DNA from: Alphaproteobacteria bacterium
GTDB taxonomy: Bacteria; Pseudomonadota; Alphaproteobacteria; ATCC43930; CGMCC-115725
Length of the DNA stretch: 64,000 bases
NCBI GenBank assembly: GCA_030041335.1
Contig: JASHOB010000149.1
Location: forward strand, 1-64,000
Direction: 5' to 3'
A program made the position numbers and the translations under genes. The notes beneath the pieces are model-generated. The model made no database searches. It had not been told where the DNA came from and saw only the letters and a program-made list of their open reading frames with translations. This document shows, piece by piece, positions 51,640 through 60,659 of this stretch (positions are counted from its first letter, which is position 1; every line of letters starts with the position of its first letter).

Positions 51640-53198
51640 AGCTGGCGCCCCGCCGCGGCCGCCTGTCCGAACATGGCCGCGATCAGCGCCTGTGCGTCCA
51701 AGCTTTCGCGCCCGATAACGGCAAACAGCGCATGGTTGTGAAAGACCGCGACGCGATCGCACAGCAGGCACAGTTCGGCAAGTTCGGTGGACAGCAACAG
51801 CACCGCGCCGCCGTCAGACGCGAATTGTTCAAGGATTTTGTATATGTCCTGCTTGGCGCCGAGATCGACGCCGCGCATCGGGTCGTTCAGCACCAGCGCG
51901 CGCGGCCTGAGCGCCAACTGCCGTCCGAGAAAGACCTTTTGCTGGTTGCCGCCGCTTAGGGCGGCGACCGGTGCCGTCAAACCGGGCGCGACGACGTGCG
52001 ATTGCTTGATGAGGCGTGCGCCCTCGGCGCGGCGCCGAGCCTCGGCCAGCAGGCCGAAATGGGAGAAGCGGCGAAGCGCCGCTATCGTCAGATTATCGAG
52101 CACCGACAGCGGCGCGAAAATGCCCTCCGTCTTACGCTCGCGCGGCAGATAGGCGATGCCGGCACGCGCCGCGTTGCCGAATGAGGTGACGGCGCCCCGC
52201 TCAGTCTCGACCGCGCCCCGCGCGGGCCGCCGCAGGCCGGCGATGGCTTCGATAAAGGCAACCTGGCCGTGGCCTTCGAGGCCGGCGATGCCGACGATTT
52301 CCCCGGCACGAACGGTAAGGTCGAAAGCGGCGGATTCGGCACGAATCGCAACCCGCTTGGCCTCGAAGACCGGCGCGCCGATCGCGCGCCGGATCTTGGC
52401 CGCCACCGCGCCTTCGGCGGCCTCCGCCTCTTCATGCGTCGACATCAGCTCGAGCAGTGTTTCGGTCGAAGTTTGGCCCCGCGTCAGCGTCGCGACGCTG
52501 CGCCCGGAGCGCAACACCGTTGAACGATCGGCGATGTCGAGAATCTCGTCCATGCGATGGGACACGAACAGGATCGACCGGCCTTCGGCACGAAACCGAC
52601 GCAACGCTTCGAACAGCCGGTCGCGCGCATCGACGTCGAGCGCGGAGGTCGATTCATCGAGCACCAACAGCCGCCACGGGCGGAGCAGCGCCCGCGCGAT
52701 GGTGACGCCTTGCCGCTGCGCCAGCGACAGCGCCGCCACCGGCGTCTCGGTTCCCAAGGTAGCCATGCCGATGGTGTCCAGCGCCTGACGCACGAGCCGC
52801 GTTTCCTCGGCATTCGACAGCACGCGACGGAACAAATGATCGAGGCCGAGCACGACGTTGTCACGCACGGACAATTGATCGAGGACCAGCGTTTCCTGGA
52901 ACACCGTTGCGATGCCCGCCTTTTGGGCGGCGCGTGGATTGTCGAAATTCGCGACCTGGCCGTTCCACACCAGCTCGCCGCCGCTTTGCGGCAAGATCCC
53001 GCTCAGGATTTTGATCAGTGTGCTTTTGCCGGAGCCGTTCTCGCCGACCAGCGCATGGATCTCGCCTGGCTCGATCGCGAAGGAGCAATCCGCGAGCGCG
53101 ATCGTCTCTCCGAAGTTGCGCCGCAGGGCACGAAAGCTTGCTATTGGCGCCGGCGCCGTCGCTTCGGCCGATAGATGGTTGGTGGCCGCCACGCTCAT
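51636..53198 (-). CDS. Sugar-type ABC ATPase with two nucleotide domains (RbsA-like)
   Basis: A 520-residue tandem ATPase. The first domain has Walker A GENGSGKSTLIKILSG, signature LSLAQRQGVTIARALL and Walker B LLVLDESTSALDVDAR. The second has the degenerate P-loop IAGLEGHGQVAFIEAIAG, typical of RbsA, with LSGGNQQKVFLGRQLAL and VLNDPMRGVDLGAKQDI. The ATG at 53198 overlaps the stop of the upstream permease gene (ATGA). It powers uptake for the two permeases on either side. Confidence 0.9.
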   Translation of the reverse strand: MSVAATNHLSAEATAPAPIASFRALRRNFGETIALADCSFAIEPGEIHALVGENGSGKSTLIKILSGILPQSGGELVWNGQVANFDNPRAAQKAGIATVFQETLVLDQLSVRDNVVLGLDHLFRRVLSNAEETRLVRQALDTIGMATLGTETPVAALSLAQRQGVTIARALLRPWRLLVLDESTSALDVDARDRLFEALRRFRAEGRSILFVSHRMDEILDIADRSTVLRSGRSVATLTRGQTSTETLLELMSTHEEAEAAEGAVAAKIRRAIGAPVFEAKRVAIRAESAAFDLTVRAGEIVGIAGLEGHGQVAFIEAIAGLRRPARGAVETERGAVTSFGNAARAGIAYLPRERKTEGIFAPLSVLDNLTIAALRRFSHFGLLAEARRRAEGARLIKQSHVVAPGLTAPVAALSGGNQQKVFLGRQLALRPRALVLNDPMRGVDLGAKQDIYKILEQFASDGGAVLLLSTELAELCLLCDRVAVFHNHALFAVIGRESLDAQALIAAMFGQAAAAGRQL

Positions 53199-54151
53199 AT
53201 CTGCATTCTCACATGGGACTCGCGGCCGTAGATCGCGACCAGCATGACAATCAGGATACCGAGGCACACTTGCTGCGCGGCCTCGTCGAGACCGAGACCG
53301 ATCAGCAACATCGTCAGCTCGGTGATGATGAAGCAGCCCGCGATGGTGCGCGCATAGCCGCCACGTCCGCCGATGATCGGCGTACCGCCGATCACTACTG
53401 CCGAGAGTGTGGTGAAGAGATAGGCGTCCCCGACCTGCGGATCCGCCGCGCTACTGAAGCCCGCCAGCAATATCCCGGCGACCGCCGATAAGCCGCCGCT
53501 GATGGCGAACACCACGGTCCACAGCAGCAGCGAGGGAATGCGAGCGAGTTCGGCCGCGCCGGGATTAGCGCCGGAAGCATAGCTCCAACGTCCAAGCACG
53601 GAACGCCGCTCCAGCACCACAAATACGACAACGAGCAGGATCCACAAAATCACCGAGCCAGGCAGCGGGATTGGCCCGGTCCAGCCGATCACCGAGACGA
53701 AATCGGTGACGAAATCGGGGACGCTGCCGCGGTTGTCACCCTTGGTATTTGCCCAGATCGCACCGTAGATAATGGTGCTGGTGGCGAGCGTCACAATCAA
53801 CGAGCTGACCCGCAGGGTGCGCGAAATCAAGCCGTTGATGGCGCCGATGACAATGCCGGCGACGATTACGGCCGGCCCGATTATGAAGGGCGAAACGCCC
53901 TGACCGAAGGCCACCGCGAACGCTACGCACGCGAGCCCGATCACCGCCGGCACCGACAAATCGATACCGCCCATGATGATCGTCAAGGTCTGCCCGGCGG
54001 AGGCGATGCCCAGCAGACTCGCCAACAAGAGCAGCGAGCGGATGCTGACGAGATTGCCGTAACCCGGAATAACGGCGGCGGTGACGACGAACAGGCCGAC
54101 CGCGATGGCGAAAGGCGCAAGCACATCAAGCCTATGTCGCAGCCAATTCAT
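53195..54151 (-). CDS. Sugar-type ABC permease (RbsC-like), first
   Basis: Inner-membrane permease of 318 residues, RbsC type. The DLSVPAVIGLACVAFAV segment follows MGGIDLSV, the hallmark of the family, and VVIGGTPIIGGRGGYARTIAG matches the second conserved region. With the permease at 50671 it probably forms a heterodimer, as in AraH/AI-2-type systems with two permease genes. It lies 101 bases downstream of a binding protein gene. Confidence 0.88.
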   Translation of the reverse strand: MNWLRHRLDVLAPFAIAVGLFVVTAAVIPGYGNLVSIRSLLLLASLLGIASAGQTLTIIMGGIDLSVPAVIGLACVAFAVAFGQGVSPFIIGPAVIVAGIVIGAINGLISRTLRVSSLIVTLATSTIIYGAIWANTKGDNRGSVPDFVTDFVSVIGWTGPIPLPGSVILWILLVVVFVVLERRSVLGRWSYASGANPGAAELARIPSLLLWTVVFAISGGLSAVAGILLAGFSSAADPQVGDAYLFTTLSAVVIGGTPIIGGRGGYARTIAGCFIITELTMLLIGLGLDEAAQQVCLGILIVMLVAIYGRESHVRMQI

Positions 54152-54252
54152 CGCTCACGCCTCGCAAGGCGATCCGGTCGGGTCGAAGTCGCGTATCTCA
54201 ATGCCCCGACCCGACCGGCAATACAAGTCAAGCTCCGCCAAACGTTTCGGGC

Positions 54253-55470
54253 TTAAGGGTTAGGCTTGGGCTCGACCGGCTTACCGCCTTCGAAGAACTG
54301 GTCGAAATAAGAATCCGCAATCAGATGATGGTCAGGCGGATCCGCCCAGCAAGTGCTCGTCACCGTCATGCTCGGCTGATAGAGCTGTGCCGCACGGGCA
54401 TCGTCGATCACGCTCGGGGGCATCCAAATCGTATTGACGATCGGTTTCTGCCCGAAAAGCATCTTGATGGCGATCAGAAACGCCTCATAACCCATCGAAC
54501 CGCCGCCGGCGTTGCCAGACAGCGAGTGCAGCTTCTTGTCGTGCCAATAGGCGATATAGGCGCATTCGTTGGTACCGTCCGCCTGCATGGCGAGTGGCCT
54601 TCCGGATTGCCGCAGCGCCTCGTCGGCGGCAACGGACATGTCGCCGTAGGCGATGATGCCGTCGAGCTTCTGCGGATGGGTCGCGAGCCACTTTACCATC
54701 TCGGTCTTGGCTGTGGCCTCGTTCCAGAAGCCATAGACCGTGCCGACGAGCCGAATCTCAGGATATTTCGCCAGCACGTCCTTCGATCCCGCCTCGAGCG
54801 AGACCGTCGTCGAAATACCTGGCACGCCGCTCAGAATGAGGACGTTGCCGCGATGGTTGATGGCGTCGGCCACCCATTGCGCCAGCACCTTGCCGGCGAC
54901 ATAGCCGTTGCCGCCGATATTGATGGCGTCGTTGCACTCCGCCGCGGCTTGAACCGTGATAACCAAAACGCCCTGTTCATGCGCGTCGTGCATGCCCGAG
55001 CACAGACCGACCGGATTGCTCGGGATGGTGAAGATCACGGTGCAGCCCTGCCGGTGCAGATTGTTGAACTGGGTGAGCTGGACGTTGATGTTGTTGTTGG
55101 AATCGGTGACCAGGACCTCCGCCTTCGTTAGTCCCGCGGCGTGATATTGCGCATTGAGCTTCTTCAGCTCGTTATAAAGATCGGTGCGCCACGAGGTTCC
55201 CAGCATGGAGTCGTTGAAGCAAAGCTGCCAAGGCGGCGGCGGCGGCGTCCAATTCTGGTAAGGATTGTCGTATATTGGAGCGAAATACCAGTAGTGGTCG
55301 TAGTTGGGACGCGTCTCCGCCGGCAGTTTTGCCATTGCGGTTTGCTGTTCAGCCGCGGCCGGCGCCGGCGGCGCGTTGGCGGCCTTGCCACTATTGCCGG
55401 CGAGACCGAGGACAAACGCCGCCGTTGCGAGCAATACCGCCGCCCGCATCGCCACATACCAAGGTTTCAT
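54253..55470 (-). CDS. Sugar-type ABC substrate-binding protein, copy 1
   Basis: Periplasmic binding protein of 405 residues of the RbsB-like group (Peripla_BP_4). It has a signal peptide (MRAAVLLATAAFVLGLAG) and then an unusual 70-residue N-terminal extension with NYDHYWYFAPIYDNPYQNW and runs of prolines. The ligand domain has DSNNNINVQLTQFNNLHRQG and SGVPGISTTVSLEAGSKDVL. GGGAGGTGGC precedes the ATG at 55470. It is a close paralogue of the next gene and belongs to the same operon as two permeases and an ATPase. Binding a phenolic ligand rather than a sugar is possible, given the context. Confidence 0.88.
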   Translation of the reverse strand: MKPWYVAMRAAVLLATAAFVLGLAGNSGKAANAPPAPAAAEQQTAMAKLPAETRPNYDHYWYFAPIYDNPYQNWTPPPPPWQLCFNDSMLGTSWRTDLYNELKKLNAQYHAAGLTKAEVLVTDSNNNINVQLTQFNNLHRQGCTVIFTIPSNPVGLCSGMHDAHEQGVLVITVQAAAECNDAINIGGNGYVAGKVLAQWVADAINHRGNVLILSGVPGISTTVSLEAGSKDVLAKYPEIRLVGTVYGFWNEATAKTEMVKWLATHPQKLDGIIAYGDMSVAADEALRQSGRPLAMQADGTNECAYIAYWHDKKLHSLSGNAGGGSMGYEAFLIAIKMLFGQKPIVNTIWMPPSVIDDARAAQLYQPSMTVTSTCWADPPDHHLIADSYFDQFFEGGKPVEPKPNP

Positions 55471-55557
55471 GCCACCTCCCAATGGGTTTTGTCCTTGAAG
55501 GCGGATGGGCGACAGTTGAACTGCCGCCCATCCCCAAACTACTCGTTCACGTTGGGA

Positions 55558-56778
55558 TCAGGGGTTTGGTTTGGGCTCGACCGGCTTGCCGCCCTTAAAG
55601 AACATGGCGATATAGGAATCGGGGGCCAGGTGATGATCGGGCTCGTCCGCCCAGCACGTGCTGGTCGGCGTGATACCGGGCCAGGCTGCATAAAGCTTTG
55701 CGGCGCCGGCGTCGTTCAGCGGCGGCAACGGGAACCAGATCATATTCGTCACCGGCTTCTGCCCGAACAGCATTTTGATCGCGACCAGGAACGCCTCATA
55801 GCCATTGGAGCCGCCGCCGGCCAACAACGCCAGGCTGTGCAGCTGCTTGTCATGCCAATAGGCGATGTAGGCGCACTCGTTGGTACCATCGGCCTGCATC
55901 ACCGGCGGGCGGCCCGATTGGGCGAGCGCCTCGTCGGCCGCGACGGCCATGTCGCCGTAGGAAACGATACCGTCGAGTCGTTGCGGATGCGTCGCCAGCC
56001 ATTTCACCATTTCGGTTTTGGAGGTGGCCTCGTTCCAGAAGCCATAGACGGTGCCGACAATCTTGATTCCCGGATACTTGGCCAAGGCGGCTTTCGATCC
56101 GGCTTCGAGCCCGATGGTCGTTGAAATCCCCGGCACGCCACTCAGGATCAGGACGTTGCCCTTGCCGTTCAGGGCCTTGCCAACCCAATCCGCGAGTTCG
56201 CGGCCGCCATAATATTGGTTGCTGCCGACATTGATGGCGTAGTTGCAATTGACCGGTGATTGAACCGTGATGTTGATCACGCCCTTTTCCAGGGAATCAT
56301 GCATCCCCGCACACAGGCCCGTCGGGTTGCTGGGTGTCGAAACGATGACGTTGCAGCCTTGCCGCGACAGGTTGTTTAACTGAGTCAGTTGAACGCTGAT
56401 GTTGTTGTTGGAATCGGTCACCAGCACGTCGGGCTTGGTCAAACCGGCGGCATGGTATTGGGCGTTGAGCTTCTTCAACTCGTTGAGCAGGTCGGTGCGC
56501 CACGAGGTGCCGAGCATGGAATCATTGAGGCAGAACTGCCAGGGCGGCGCCGGCGGCGTCCAATTGGCGTAAGGATCGGGCGCGACCGGAGCGTTGTACC
56601 AATAATGATCGTAGTAGATGCGCGCCCTCGGCGGCACCGTCGCCAGCGCCGTCTGCTGCTCCGCAGCGCTCGGCGCCGGCACGTCATTGGCCGCCACAGC
56701 GCGTTCGGCGCCGATCGCAATGATGCCTGCCCCAGTCAAGGTCAGGACAAACGCGCGCACAATACTCCATAATTTCAT
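55558..56778 (-). CDS. Sugar-type ABC substrate-binding protein, copy 2
   Basis: A 406-residue paralogue of the protein at 54253, the first gene of the operon. The signal peptide reads IVRAFVLTLTGAGIIAIGAE. The same extension occurs (YYDHYWYNAPVAPDPYANW, then PPWQFCLNDSMLGTSWRTD), as does SGVPGISTTIGLEAGSKAAL. Large parts of the mature proteins match nearly residue for residue, which points to a fairly recent tandem duplication. GAGGGAGGC precedes the ATG at 56778. Two binding proteins for one channel suggest two related ligands. Confidence 0.88.
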   Translation of the reverse strand: MKLWSIVRAFVLTLTGAGIIAIGAERAVAANDVPAPSAAEQQTALATVPPRARIYYDHYWYNAPVAPDPYANWTPPAPPWQFCLNDSMLGTSWRTDLLNELKKLNAQYHAAGLTKPDVLVTDSNNNISVQLTQLNNLSRQGCNVIVSTPSNPTGLCAGMHDSLEKGVINITVQSPVNCNYAINVGSNQYYGGRELADWVGKALNGKGNVLILSGVPGISTTIGLEAGSKAALAKYPGIKIVGTVYGFWNEATSKTEMVKWLATHPQRLDGIVSYGDMAVAADEALAQSGRPPVMQADGTNECAYIAYWHDKQLHSLALLAGGGSNGYEAFLVAIKMLFGQKPVTNMIWFPLPPLNDAGAAKLYAAWPGITPTSTCWADEPDHHLAPDSYIAMFFKGGKPVEPKPNP

Positions 56779-56894
56779 GACAATTGCCTCCCTCTTTGGC
56801 ATTTGCGGGCCGATCGAAGCCGGCGCCATTTCCTAAATTTTTCCACCCCTATTAGACGGTTACTTGGATTGCGTCAATTGAACCTGGAATCCGC

Positions 56895-57791
56895 TTAGCG
56901 CCCTCCTCTCGATGCTTGAGCATAGATCGGGTTCGAGGTCAGGAAACCGATCGCGGCGGCGCGTTCCCGATTGATCGGCTCCTCGGGAAAGGCGTCGAGC
57001 ATGGCCTCGCAACGCTGCCGGACCCCGTCCTTGAATTCGGGATGGGTGAAGATGAAGAGGTCGTTGCGTTCGACGCCGCGCCGGACGCGCTCGCCGGCTT
57101 CCTCGTGATCCATCCACAGCGGATTGTTCGGCCGTTCACCGAGGCGCTGTTCGAACTCGACATAGCCGCTGTTCCGGCGGAAACGCTCTGGCCGCAACCG
57201 CCCGGTTTGCGCGATATTGGTCTGCACCGGCCCGGGGCAGAATGCCGAGACGCCGATATTGTCGTCCGCCAGTTCACCGCGCAGCACTTCGGATAGTGCC
57301 ATCACCGCCGCCTTTGCCGCGATATAGATGCCGGCGCGCGATATCGGCAGCACTGCCGCCATCGACGCGGTATTGACGACGTGGCCGCCTTCGCCATGCG
57401 CCAGAATCCGCGGCAGGAATTCCTGGATGCCGTTGATGACGCCGTTGAGATTGACGTCGAGGCCCCAATCCCAATCGTCGTACTTCGCCAGCTTGAGTGG
57501 TCCACCGATGCCGATTCCGGCGTTGTTGACCAGCACGTGAACCTTGCCGCAAAGCCTCTCCGTGGTCGCGGCCGCGGCGGCCATCGCGGCGCGATCGGTG
57601 ACGTCGAGATGGAGCGGATGAACGGCCTGGCCGCGCGACGTGAAAGCGGCAACCGCGTGGTCGAGATGATCCTGCCGGATATCGGCGATGACGATCGTCA
57701 TGCCGGCATTGGCAAAGGCCTTGGCGATGCCGAACCCGATGCCACTGGCACCGCCGGTGATGAAAGCAGCCTTGCCGCGGAGATTTTCCAT
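56895..57791 (-). CDS. Short-chain dehydrogenase, LigD/LigL-related
   Basis: A 298-residue short-chain dehydrogenase with layout like LigD/LigL, but more distant than the protein at 48298. It has AAFITGGASGIGFGIAKAF, a standard cofactor loop, NNAGIGIGGPLKLAKYDDWD, Ser in NTASMAAVLP, Tyr and Lys in IYIAAKAAV, and NSGYVEFEQRLGERPNNPLW. It may oxidise a second stereoisomer of the benzylic alcohol, as LigL and LigN do beside LigD; this is inference. It starts 5 bases after the MetE-like gene upstream and is read leftward with it. Confidence 0.82.
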   Translation of the reverse strand: MENLRGKAAFITGGASGIGFGIAKAFANAGMTIVIADIRQDHLDHAVAAFTSRGQAVHPLHLDVTDRAAMAAAAATTERLCGKVHVLVNNAGIGIGGPLKLAKYDDWDWGLDVNLNGVINGIQEFLPRILAHGEGGHVVNTASMAAVLPISRAGIYIAAKAAVMALSEVLRGELADDNIGVSAFCPGPVQTNIAQTGRLRPERFRRNSGYVEFEQRLGERPNNPLWMDHEEAGERVRRGVERNDLFIFTHPEFKDGVRQRCEAMLDAFPEEPINRERAAAIGFLTSNPIYAQASRGGR

Positions 57792-57796
57792 TCCGC

Positions 57797-58948
57797 TCAG
57801 CCCCACAATTCGCGGCTGGCGAGCCGCGCACCGGCGACGAGGGTTTCGAACTTGGCCCACATTACCGTCGGATGGACGCGCTGGATAAAATCGACCTGAG
57901 CGAAGCCGCAATCGGTGCCGGCAATGACGTTCTCGCGGCCGACCAGTTTGGCGTAGCGGATAATGCGATCGGCGACGACCCGCGGATGCTCGACGGTGAT
58001 GGTGTGATGCGTCACCACCCCGGGGATCAGAATCTTGCCGGGCGGCAACTTGATCTTCTCCCACACCCGCCATTCGTGTTCGTGGCGTGGATTGGCGGCC
58101 TCAATCGAATAGGCCTGGGCGCGAACCTTCAGAACCAGGTCGACAATGTCCTCAAGCGGCGCGTCGGCGATGTGCGGCACGTGCCACGAGCCGAAGCAGA
58201 TATGATAGCGGATGCGGTCCTCCGGAATCCCCTCGAGCGCGTGGTTGAGCGCCGCGACGCGCAGTTCGGCCCATTCGCGATATTTTGCCGGGCTTTGCTG
58301 CACCAGATGATCGTACATGTTGGCGAGCACGGCGTCGTCGACCTGGAGGATGAAGCCCGCCTCGTGGATCGCGCGATATTCCTCGCGCAGGGCATCGGCG
58401 ATGGCAAAGACGTAATCGTGCTCGGTCGGATAGTACTCATTGACGCCATCGAAAGCCGTACTGGCAGGCGCCACGGCGGTGAAGAAGACTTCCTCGACCT
58501 TGGCCGAGTGCGCCGCCGCTTTGAGATTCTCCATGTCGCGCTTGATGATGGCGTGGCCCTTGTACTTGATAGGACCGACGCAGGCTTCGGTCGGATCACC
58601 GGTTTTCACTCGCGGCATCTCGACTGCGATCGCGTCGAGGAACCGCTCGCGGTCGCGTCCAAGCCAGTAGACCGGCCGTAACTGGTTGGGACGAACCTCA
58701 AACCCGGTGACGCGCTCGAGGATGTAATTGGCCCAGCTGCCCTTGCCGTATTCGCCGTCGTTGACGATGTCGAGCCCGATGCTGGCCTGCTGCTTTACCA
58801 CCTCCGCCACCGAGCGGCGCAGCAACGTATCGTAGTCCGCCTGCCTTGCCGGCTGTTCCATCGCCGCCTTGGCGCTGTCCAACAGCGCCTGGGGCCGGAT
58901 CAGGCTGCCGACATGAGTGGTCAGAATGCGGTGTTCGCTGCGTTTCAC
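57797..58948 (-). CDS. MetE-like methyl/alkyl transferase family protein (3)
   Basis: A 383-residue single-barrel MetE relative, sister of the protein at 38460. It starts RILTTHVGSLIRPQALLDS, has HICFGSWHVPHIADAPLED and AGTDCGFAQVDFIQRVHP as the probable His-x-Cys and Cys zinc ligands, and ends WAKFETLVAGARLASRELWG. Family chemistry is zinc-activated thiol attack on a methyl or alkyl donor. It is co-oriented with the LigD-related dehydrogenase and divergent from a Tat-exported binding protein. The substrate is unknown; candidates include a methyl donor from O-demethylation, or a thioether. Confidence 0.82.
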   Translation of the reverse strand: MKRSEHRILTTHVGSLIRPQALLDSAKAAMEQPARQADYDTLLRRSVAEVVKQQASIGLDIVNDGEYGKGSWANYILERVTGFEVRPNQLRPVYWLGRDRERFLDAIAVEMPRVKTGDPTEACVGPIKYKGHAIIKRDMENLKAAAHSAKVEEVFFTAVAPASTAFDGVNEYYPTEHDYVFAIADALREEYRAIHEAGFILQVDDAVLANMYDHLVQQSPAKYREWAELRVAALNHALEGIPEDRIRYHICFGSWHVPHIADAPLEDIVDLVLKVRAQAYSIEAANPRHEHEWRVWEKIKLPPGKILIPGVVTHHTITVEHPRVVADRIIRYAKLVGRENVIAGTDCGFAQVDFIQRVHPTVMWAKFETLVAGARLASRELWG

Positions 58949-58978
58949 GTCGCCCCTCCCGGATTTTGTCGCGGATTA

Positions 58979-59063
58979 TGTATCCATACTTTTCGACTTT
59001 CTAGCCCAGAATCGAGTTTTCTTGCCGATTCTTGTTTTGCCGGCGATGATATTGGATACAAAT
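58979..59063. promoter_or_regulatory. Divergent control region with TGTATCCA / TGGATACA inverted repeats
   Basis: TGTATCCA at 58979-58986 and its exact complement TGGATACA at 59053-59060 flank the gap between the divergent MetE-like and binding-protein genes. The right copy reads ATTGGATACAAAT, which resembles the VanR operator of Caulobacter (ATTGGATCCAAT, from memory), and the left copy reads TATGTATCCATA. GntR-family (FCD) regulators of aromatic metabolism bind such palindromes. No such regulator is encoded in the window. Confidence 0.45.
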
Positions 59064-59082
59064 GCCAGGGGAGGAGGTCGCG

Positions 59083-60642
59083 ATGACGAGCGAGGCCAAT
59101 AAGGGGCGGCACGGGATCGGCCGTCGCCGCGTCCTCAAGACCGGTGCGGCGGCAGGCGCGGCGGCACTGCTCCCGGGCGTTGCTATTGCGGCGGATGCGC
59201 CGCGACACGGCGGCACGCTGCGATTGGCGATGCCTTACAATCCCGCGTCCGTCGATCCGATGACCGGGCGCAACCTCACCGATTTCAACGTGCTCTATGC
59301 GGTGTTCGACGCGCTCATTGATTTCAATCCCATGACCTTGGAGCTCAAGCCCGGGCTTGCCAAATCCTGGCGCTTCTCCGATCCGAAGACCCTGGCCCTC
59401 GATCTGGTCGAGGGCGTCAAATTCCATGACGGCGCCACTTTTGACGCCGCGGTGGTGAAGCTGAACATCGAACGCTACAAGTCGGACCAGCGCTCCAACG
59501 TCAAGGCCGACCTCACGGCGGTCGACGGCGTTGAAGTCGTCGCCGCCAACCGGGCGATCCTGCACCTGAACAAGCCGAACGCCGGGCTGCCAACAATCCT
59601 TACCAACCGTGTCGGTCTGATGGTATCGCCTAATTCGATCCATGCGGGCGGCAACGTCGATCGCAAGCCGGTCGGCACCGGCCCCTTCAAGTTCGTCGAA
59701 TGGCAGGACAATGCCAGCTTCACCCTGGCGCGGAACGACCATTATTGGCGCACCGGCTTGCCCTATCTCGACGCCATCGACATGCGCATTATCAGCGAAC
59801 TCAACACCGCGGTTCGCACCGCCCTCACGGGCGAGACCGACCTAGCGATCGATCTCGCGACACAGCAGCGTGCCATCGCCGGGCGTTTTCCGGGCGTCAA
59901 CATTATCGTCACGCCGTCGCTGGTGTTTCTCGGCGCCTTCCTCAATTATGCACGGCCGCCGCTCGATGACGTTCGTATCCGCCAGGCGCTCAATTATGGT
60001 GTCGATCGCGACCAGCTGAACCAGGTGATCGCTTCCGGTCTCGGGCAGCCCACCAGCGCAATTCTGCCCAAGGAGCATTGGGCCTGCGATCCAAGCACCG
60101 TTCACTATTACCGCTACGATCCGGCCAAGGCACGTCAGCTGCTAAGCGAGGCGGGTCATCCGAATGGCATCGAGATCGAAGCCTGGGGTTGGCCCGACCA
60201 GATCTCGATGCAGCGCCAGGAATTGATACTGTCGCAGCTGGCGAAATCCGGCATTCACCTCAAGCTCACGCCGGTCGCGCCGCAGCAAGCGATGCAGAAC
60301 TTCATGCTGGAGAAAAAAGGCGCGATGCTGTTGAGTCCCGGCGGCGGCTTCCCCGATCCGAGCCAGGCCTACGAGGCGCTCTTCGGCAAGACCGCGCTCA
60401 GAAACGCCGGCAAGATCGAGCTGCCGGGCTTCCGCGAGCTGCTCGACGCGACCATGGCGGCGCCCGACCGAGCGACGCGCAAGGCCGCCTTCGCCAGGCT
60501 CCAGCGCTTTGTCATCGAACAGGCGCTGCAACTGCCGCAGTTCATCGGCCCCGGCATCGCCGTGGCCAGCCCCAAGGTCAAGAACCTGGCCTACGGTCTG
60601 CTGTTGACCCCGAAGTTTCAGGAGGTGTGGCTGTCGGCCTGA
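59083..60642 (+). CDS. Dpp/Opp-like substrate-binding protein with Tat signal
   Basis: Periplasmic SBP_bac_5 protein of 519 residues. The N-terminus GRRRVLKTGAAAGAAALLPG is a twin-arginine signal, so it is probably exported folded. The mature part shows GGTLRLAMPYNPASVDPM, GVKFHDGATFDAAVVKLNI and KPVGTGPFKFVEWQDNASF. GGGGAGGAGG precedes the ATG at 59083; an in-frame ATG at 59062 is less well placed. It is not close to the DppA-like pair at 44.9-48.1 kb. It is followed 17 bases later by an MHS-family transporter and has no ABC permease nearby. Confidence 0.88.
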   Translation: MTSEANKGRHGIGRRRVLKTGAAAGAAALLPGVAIAADAPRHGGTLRLAMPYNPASVDPMTGRNLTDFNVLYAVFDALIDFNPMTLELKPGLAKSWRFSDPKTLALDLVEGVKFHDGATFDAAVVKLNIERYKSDQRSNVKADLTAVDGVEVVAANRAILHLNKPNAGLPTILTNRVGLMVSPNSIHAGGNVDRKPVGTGPFKFVEWQDNASFTLARNDHYWRTGLPYLDAIDMRIISELNTAVRTALTGETDLAIDLATQQRAIAGRFPGVNIIVTPSLVFLGAFLNYARPPLDDVRIRQALNYGVDRDQLNQVIASGLGQPTSAILPKEHWACDPSTVHYYRYDPAKARQLLSEAGHPNGIEIEAWGWPDQISMQRQELILSQLAKSGIHLKLTPVAPQQAMQNFMLEKKGAMLLSPGGGFPDPSQAYEALFGKTALRNAGKIELPGFRELLDATMAAPDRATRKAAFARLQRFVIEQALQLPQFIGPGIAVASPKVKNLAYGLLLTPKFQEVWLSA

Positions 60643-60659
60643 CGTCCAAGGGGGAGACG

